From Pseudomonadota bacterium (GTDB lineage: Bacteria > Pseudomonadota > Gammaproteobacteria > Burkholderiales > Rhodocyclaceae): a stretch of DNA of 21,753 nucleotides. Positions 16,171-21,753 of this stretch are shown one piece after another. A program made the translations under genes and the position numbers. The first letter of the stretch is position 1. Every line of letters begins with the position of its first letter. The notes beneath the pieces are model-generated. The model did no database searches. It was not told the origin of the DNA and worked only from the letters and a program-made list of their open reading frames with translations. Location: NCBI GenBank assembly GCA_023459095.1, contig JAEWVQ010000070.1, forward strand, positions 1 to 21,753. Direction: 5' to 3'.

Positions 16171-17631
16171 GTGCGTCCTTACTATCCGGTTCTCAACGCC
16201 CTCGGCCTGATCATCATGATCTTCGGCCTGCTCATGGGCTTTCCGCTCGCGGTCTCGTTCTGGCTGGGCGACGGCGCGATGGCCGCGTTCGACCGCGGCA
16301 TCCTCGTCACCTTCGTCAGCGGCCTGCTGCTGTGGGTGTTTACGCGGCGCCAGGTGCGGCGCGATCTGCGCATCCACGACGGCTTCCTGCTCGTCGCCGC
16401 GACCTGGGTGATCCTGCCGATTTTCGGCGCGCTGCCGCTGCTCGCCTATCTGCCCGATCTGACCCCGACCGATGCCTATTTCGAGGCCGTCTCCGGCCTC
16501 ACCGCGACCGGCGGTACGCTCCTCGCCGGGCTCGATGCGCTGCCGACCTCGATCAATCTGTGGCGCACCTTCATGCACTGGATCGGCGGCATGGGGGTGA
16601 TCGTGCTCGTGGTCGCCATCCTGCCGCTGCTCGGCATCGGCGGCCGCCAGCTGTTCAAGGCCGAAGTGCCGACGCCGATGAAAGAGACCAGTCTCACCCC
16701 GCGCATCGCCGAAACGGCAAAGGGGCTGTGGCTGACCTATTGCGCGCTCACCGTGGCCTGTGGGCTCAGCCTGTGGCAGGCTGGACTGGGGGAATGGGAG
16801 GCGCTCATTCACGCCTTCTCCATTGTCGGCCTCGGCGGCTTCTCCAGCCGCGATGCCTCGCTCGGCCATTTTCAGAGCCTCCACGTCGAGCTGGTGGCGA
16901 TGGGCTTCGCGCTGGCCTCGGCGATGAATTTCGCCACCCACTATCTGGCGCTGTCGCGGCGCAGTCTGACGCCCTACCTGCGCGACCCGGAGATTCCCTT
17001 CTTCTTCGCCGTGCTCGGCCTCTCCATCGCGCTGCTCACCGTTTATCTGATCCAGGTCGATGCCCACGCCGACTTTGGAACCACGCTGCGCTACGTGGCC
17101 TTCCACGTCGTGTCGATCTCGACCTCGCTCGGCCTGGCGACCTACGACTACACCTTGTGGCCGATGTTCGCGCAGCTATGGATGCTGTTCCTCGGCAGCT
17201 TCATCGCCTGTTCCGGCTCGGCCGGCGGCGGCATCAAGATGATGCGCGCGATCATCCTGTACAAGCAGGTGCTGCGCGAGATCGTGCTCGCCCTGCACCC
17301 GAGCGCGGTGCGGCCGGTGCGCCTGGGCGAGCAGCCGGTGTCGGAGACCATCCTGCATGCGGTGCTGGGCTTCAGCTTCATGTACATGGTCAGCATCGTG
17401 TCGCTGACCCTGATCCTGACCGCGAGCGGGCTTGAGCTGGTCACCGCGTTCTCGGCGGTGGTGGCCTGCCTCAACAACACCGGCCCCGGCCTGCAGGCGG
17501 TCGGCCCGGCGTCCAACTACGCCGCGCTCAGCGACTTCCAGACCTGGACGCTGGCGTTCGCGATGATCCTCGGCCGCCTCGAGATCTTCACCCTGCTGGT
17601 GGTGCTGACGCCGACGTTCTGGCGGCGCTAG
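16171..17631 (+). CDS. trkH: Trk system potassium uptake protein TrkH
   Basis: TrkH is the K+-translocating membrane subunit. The 486-aa, highly hydrophobic protein has the fourfold M1-P-M2 repeat with selectivity-filter segments: SGLTATGGT (from S108), FSIVGLGGFSS, SISTSLGLAT and LNNTGPGL (N435-L441). The gating-loop signature CSGSAGGGIKMMR starts at C347. HWIGGMGVIVLVVAILPLLG and EVPTPMKETSLTPRI are further TrkH family blocks. The start is GTG 16171, with AGCGGG about 10 nt upstream and the normal short N-terminus RPYYPVLNALGLIIM. TrkA is encoded immediately upstream. After the TAG stop, CCGCGC (17632-17637) and GCGCGG (17647-17652) could form a weak 6-bp hairpin with no T-run. Confidence 0.95.
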   Translation: MRPYYPVLNALGLIIMIFGLLMGFPLAVSFWLGDGAMAAFDRGILVTFVSGLLLWVFTRRQVRRDLRIHDGFLLVAATWVILPIFGALPLLAYLPDLTPTDAYFEAVSGLTATGGTLLAGLDALPTSINLWRTFMHWIGGMGVIVLVVAILPLLGIGGRQLFKAEVPTPMKETSLTPRIAETAKGLWLTYCALTVACGLSLWQAGLGEWEALIHAFSIVGLGGFSSRDASLGHFQSLHVELVAMGFALASAMNFATHYLALSRRSLTPYLRDPEIPFFFAVLGLSIALLTVYLIQVDAHADFGTTLRYVAFHVVSISTSLGLATYDYTLWPMFAQLWMLFLGSFIACSGSAGGGIKMMRAIILYKQVLREIVLALHPSAVRPVRLGEQPVSETILHAVLGFSFMYMVSIVSLTLILTASGLELVTAFSAVVACLNNTGPGLQAVGPASNYAALSDFQTWTLAFAMILGRLEIFTLLVVLTPTFWRR

Positions 17632-17675
17632 CCGCGCTTTCCCCGCGCGCGGTCGCCGTGAGCGGCGCAACAGGC

Positions 17676-17681
17676 GATAAT
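17676..17681 (+). promoter_or_regulatory. Candidate -10 element for hemE
   Basis: GATAAT (5/6 to TATAAT) stands out in the otherwise GC-rich trkH-hemE gap, 39 nt before the GTG chosen as the hemE start. No -35 resembling TTGACA is found 16-18 nt upstream. If used, transcription would begin near 17688-17690, at or over the ATG at 17690, which supports the downstream GTG as the real start. Confidence 0.35.
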
Positions 17682-17719
17682 CACGCCTTATGCCTACCGG
17701 CCCGATGCGAGGACCTGAC

Positions 17720-18790
17720 GTGAGCCGTCTGAAAAACGATACCTTCCTGCGCGCCCTGCTGCGCCAGCCCACCGACTACACCCCCGTCTGGCTGATGCGC
17801 CAGGCCGGTCGCTATCTGCCCGAGTACTGCGAGACGCGCAAGCGCGCCGGCAGCTTCCTGCAGCTGTGCAAGAGCCCGGCGATGGCCTGTGAAGTCACCC
17901 TGCAGCCGCTGGCGCGTTACGACCTCGACGCCGCGATCCTGTTCTCCGACATCCTCACCGTGCCCGACGCGATGGGCCTCGGCCTGTACTTCGCCGAAGG
18001 CGAGGGGCCGCGCTTCGAGCGTCCGCTGAAGGACGAGTGGGAGATCCGCAACCTGTCGGCGCCCGACCCCCACGCCGAGCTGCAGTACGTGATGGATGCG
18101 GTGGCCGAGATCCGCCGCGCGCTCGACGGCAGCGTGCCGCTGATTGGCTTCTCCGGCAGCCCGTGGACGCTGGCCTGCTACATGGTCGAAGGCGGCTCGT
18201 CGTCGGATTACCGCAAGATCAAGACCATGGCCTACAGCCGGCCCGATCTGCTGCATCACATCCTCGGCGTGACCGCGAAGGCGGTGGTGAGCTACCTCAA
18301 CGCCCAGATCGAGGCCGGCGCCCAGGCGGTGATGGTGTTCGATTCCTGGGGCGGGGTGCTGTCGGAGGCCGCGTACAAGGAATTCTCGCTGCGCTACCTC
18401 GAGCAGGTGGTGGCGGGGCTGATCCGCGAGCGCGACGGCGAGCGCGTGCCCAGCATCGTGTTTACCAAGGGCGGCGGGCTGTGGCTGGAGTCGATCGCCG
18501 CGATCGGCAGCGACGCCGTCGGCCTCGACTGGACCATGGACATCGGCCGCGCGCGCGCGCTGGTGGGCGACAAGGTGGCGCTGCAGGGCAACCTCGATCC
18601 GTCCATCCTGTTCGGCACGCCCGAGGTGGTGGCGGCCGAGGCCCGCCGCGTGCTCGACGCCTTCGGGCCGCATGCGGGCCATGTGTTCAACCTCGGCCAC
18701 GGCATCTCCCAGTTCACCCCGCCGGAGAACGTCAGCGTGCTGGTCGATACCGTGCACGCGCACAGCCGCAGCCTGCGCGGCGGCGCCTGA
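17720..18790 (+). CDS. hemE: Uroporphyrinogen decarboxylase
   Basis: HemE removes the four acetate carboxyls of uroporphyrinogen III to give coproporphyrinogen III in haem synthesis; it is cytoplasmic and cofactor-free. I choose GTG 17720, with GAGGA at 17709-17713 and 6-nt spacing. It gives VSRLKNDTFLRALLRQPTDY, matching the usual N-terminus and a 356-aa protein (family about 354). ATG 17690 in the same frame would add ten residues and has no Shine-Dalgarno. Signatures are RQAGRYLPEY (27-36), the catalytic Asp in LFSDILTVPDAMG (D77) and FSGSPWTLACYMVEG (144-158). Later blocks are FDSWGG and FNLGHGI. Two strong hairpins follow the stop, so hemE is probably transcribed separately from priA. 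Confidence 0.96.
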   Translation: MSRLKNDTFLRALLRQPTDYTPVWLMRQAGRYLPEYCETRKRAGSFLQLCKSPAMACEVTLQPLARYDLDAAILFSDILTVPDAMGLGLYFAEGEGPRFERPLKDEWEIRNLSAPDPHAELQYVMDAVAEIRRALDGSVPLIGFSGSPWTLACYMVEGGSSSDYRKIKTMAYSRPDLLHHILGVTAKAVVSYLNAQIEAGAQAVMVFDSWGGVLSEAAYKEFSLRYLEQVVAGLIRERDGERVPSIVFTKGGGLWLESIAAIGSDAVGLDWTMDIGRARALVGDKVALQGNLDPSILFGTPEVVAAEARRVLDAFGPHAGHVFNLGHGISQFTPPENVSVLVDTVHAHSRSLRGGA

Positions 18791-18804
18791 TCGGCGGCGC
18801 GGCG

Positions 18805-18831
18805 CAGGACGCTGTGCTGCACCGCGTCCTG
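18805..18831 (+). terminator. Hairpin 1 after hemE
   Basis: CAGGACGC (18805-18812) pairs perfectly with GCGTCCTG (18824-18831). Within the loop, GTG (18814-18816) can pair with CAC (18820-18822), extending the stem across a T/C mismatch. It starts 14 nt after the hemE stop. No T-run follows directly; a second hairpin begins at its last base. Confidence 0.5.
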
Positions 18832-18862
18832 TCAAGCCGGAAATTTGCGTTTCCGGCTTGAC
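18831..18862 (+). terminator. Hairpin 2 after hemE (13-bp perfect inverted repeat)
   Basis: GTCAAGCCGGAAA (18831-18843) and TTTCCGGCTTGAC (18850-18862) are perfect reverse complements around a 6-nt loop TTTGCG, giving a very stable symmetrical stem. It shares base 18831 with hairpin 1, so the two may compete for that pair. The absence of a T-tract on either strand makes it an unusual terminator. It could also be a protein-binding palindrome or a dispersed repeat element. Confidence 0.55.
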
Positions 18863-18871
18863 TTATGCACA
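18863..18871 (+). promoter_or_regulatory. DnaA-box-like sequence TTATGCACA
   Basis: TTATGCACA fits the DnaA-box consensus TTATNCACA exactly and starts at the base after hairpin 2. A 9-mer alone is weak evidence; it gains weight from the second box pair 170 nt downstream. Confidence 0.4.
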
Positions 18872-19038
18872 TCGTGGCGTTCTTGCAGAGCAGCATCGCT
18901 CGCGCCGGCCTGATATGCATGAATGTCGCCAAAGCATTGAATTGAAAGTGAAAAATTTTCGATCAAAGTTGAGGCAAAATGCCCGGAACGCTTATCCCAC
19001 GCCGCTTTCCGGAGCGTTTCCGGCGTTTCCCCACATAG

Positions 19039-19061
19039 TTATCCACAGTCTTTGTGGACAA
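19039..19061. promoter_or_regulatory. Inverted pair of DnaA-box-like sequences upstream of priA
   Basis: TTATCCACA (19039-19047, plus strand) is the perfect high-affinity DnaA box. Five bases later TGTGGACAA (19053-19061) reads TTGTCCACA on the minus strand, one mismatch from consensus. The pair lies about 115 nt before the priA start and 58 nt after an AT-rich block. DnaA binding here could regulate priA or form part of a DnaA-titrating or origin-like site. Confidence 0.5.
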
Positions 19062-19176
19062 GCGCAAAAGACCATTGATGACCCAGCAGGTTAGCGGCCC
19101 AGTCTCCATCACGGTCTCAGCTATGCGCCCCAACGCATTGAAAAACAATAAGTAGCGCCCGAGAGCAGGCAGACGT

Positions 19177-21363
<2,187 letters not shown>

Positions 21364-21366
<3 letters not shown>

Positions 21367-21384
21367 GCGCGCCGGCGGCGCTCA
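21364..21384. terminator. Shared inverted repeat spanning the two convergent stop codons
   Basis: TGAGCGC (21364-21370) and GCGCTCA (21378-21384) are perfect reverse complements around a 7-nt GC loop. The left arm starts with the priA TGA and the right arm is the ROK gene TGA read on the other strand. It could act as a compact bidirectional terminator, but no T-run follows on either side. Confidence 0.35.
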
Positions 21385-21753
21385 GGCCGCCGGCCACAGC
21401 CAGGCCGCGCCGCGCACCCCGGAGGCGTCGCCGTGTGCCGCGGGCAGCAGGCGGGTGGCGATGTGGTCGGAGAACACGTGCGGCGCCCAGGCGCGCGGCA
21501 CGTTGCGGTATAGGCGGTCGAGGCGCGAGAGGCCGCCGCCGAGCACGATCACCTCGGGGTCGAGGAGGTTGATCACGGTGGCGAGCGCGCGCGCCAGGCG
21601 CGCCTCGTAGCGCTGCAGGCTGGCCTCGCAGGCCGCGTCGCCGGCGGCGGCGCGCGCGGCGATCATGGTCGCGTCGAGGCTGCCGCCGTGGCGGCGGGCG
21701 TGGTCGGCGGCGAGCCCGGGGCCGGACAGGTAGGTCTCGATGCAGCCCGCGCG
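21382..21753 (-). CDS. ROK-family sugar kinase, C-terminal part (5' end off window)
   Basis: Read on the minus strand, the frame is open from the window edge (21753) to TGA at 21382, 123 codons, representing the C-terminal third or so of a roughly 300-aa protein. It begins RAGCIETYLSGPGLAADHARRHG, the ROK zinc and fold signature (normally CxCGxxGCIE). Later PEVIVLGGGLSRLDRLY is the conserved GGG-containing C-terminal block, and the tail RGAAWLW is also typical. ROK kinases of this layout phosphorylate glucose, fructose or N-acetylglucosamine; specificity and the presence of the first cysteines cannot be judged here because the N-terminal ATP and sugar-binding regions lie off the window. An ATG at 21666 is internal, not the start. 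The gene converges with priA. Confidence 0.85.
   Translation of the reverse strand, partial: RAGCIETYLSGPGLAADHARRHGGSLDATMIAARAAAGDAACEASLQRYEARLARALATVINLLDPEVIVLGGGLSRLDRLYRNVPRAWAPHVFSDHIATRLLPAAHGDASGVRGAAWLWPAA

Larger units (their letters stand above)
18791..19176 (+). other. hemE-priA intergenic region (386 nt)
   Basis: No convincing gene lies here; the open frames that cross it have no recognisable content. In order it holds two adjacent perfect hairpins (18805-18862), a TTATGCACA box (18863-18871), and an AT-rich block (18931-18980, 14 G/C in 50 by hand count). A pair of oppositely oriented DnaA-box-like sequences (19039-19061) and an A-rich stretch before priA (about 19139-19154) follow. 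The 10-mer GCGTTTCCGG occurs twice (18847-18856, 19014-19023). The priA promoter must lie here, but I could not pick one reliably. Confidence 0.7.

Overview
This is a very GC-rich chromosomal segment that looks betaproteobacterial, most likely Rhodocyclales (Thauera/Azoarcus-like). I infer this from the base composition, the gene families and the remembered gene order; no database was searched. Most of the window is conserved core genome. The yidC-mnmE pair at the left edge normally lies close to the replication origin, and two near-perfect parS centromere sites near 7.1 and 8.0 kb agree with an origin-proximal position.

Layout: the 5'-truncated yidC overlaps mnmE (tRNA U34 modification). A broken gene for a large 2OG-Fe(II) oxygenase follows, with two in-frame TGA codons and one frameshift. 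Next come a sirtuin-family deacylase and tam (trans-aconitate methyltransferase). parS site 1, a TSUP/YfcA-like membrane transporter and parS site 2 follow. speD-speE (spermidine synthesis) overlap by 4 nt. A tightly packed operon then runs rsmB (16S rRNA m5C967 methylation), a secreted DUF4390 protein, an NtrY-like sensor kinase and an NtrX-like regulator. trkA-trkH (K+ uptake) and hemE (haem synthesis) come next. The 386-nt hemE-priA gap holds two strong tandem hairpins, an AT-rich block and DnaA-box-like sequences. priA follows, convergent with a ROK-family sugar kinase on the minus strand that is cut by the right edge.

Functional picture: the genes cover membrane protein insertion, translation accuracy (MnmE, RsmB), polyamines, envelope/nitrogen/redox-type two-component signalling, potassium homeostasis, haem, and replication restart. 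All annotated genes except the last run on the plus strand, as expected for one replication arm near an origin. Many genes overlap or abut, and several use GTG or TTG starts.

I do not see a convincing new multi-gene system. The points most worth a second look are the parS pair flanking a transporter gene, the origin-like features upstream of priA, the NtrX-like regulator whose AAA+ ATPase motifs are gone, and the oxygenase gene in which a TGA sits at an expected cysteine codon.
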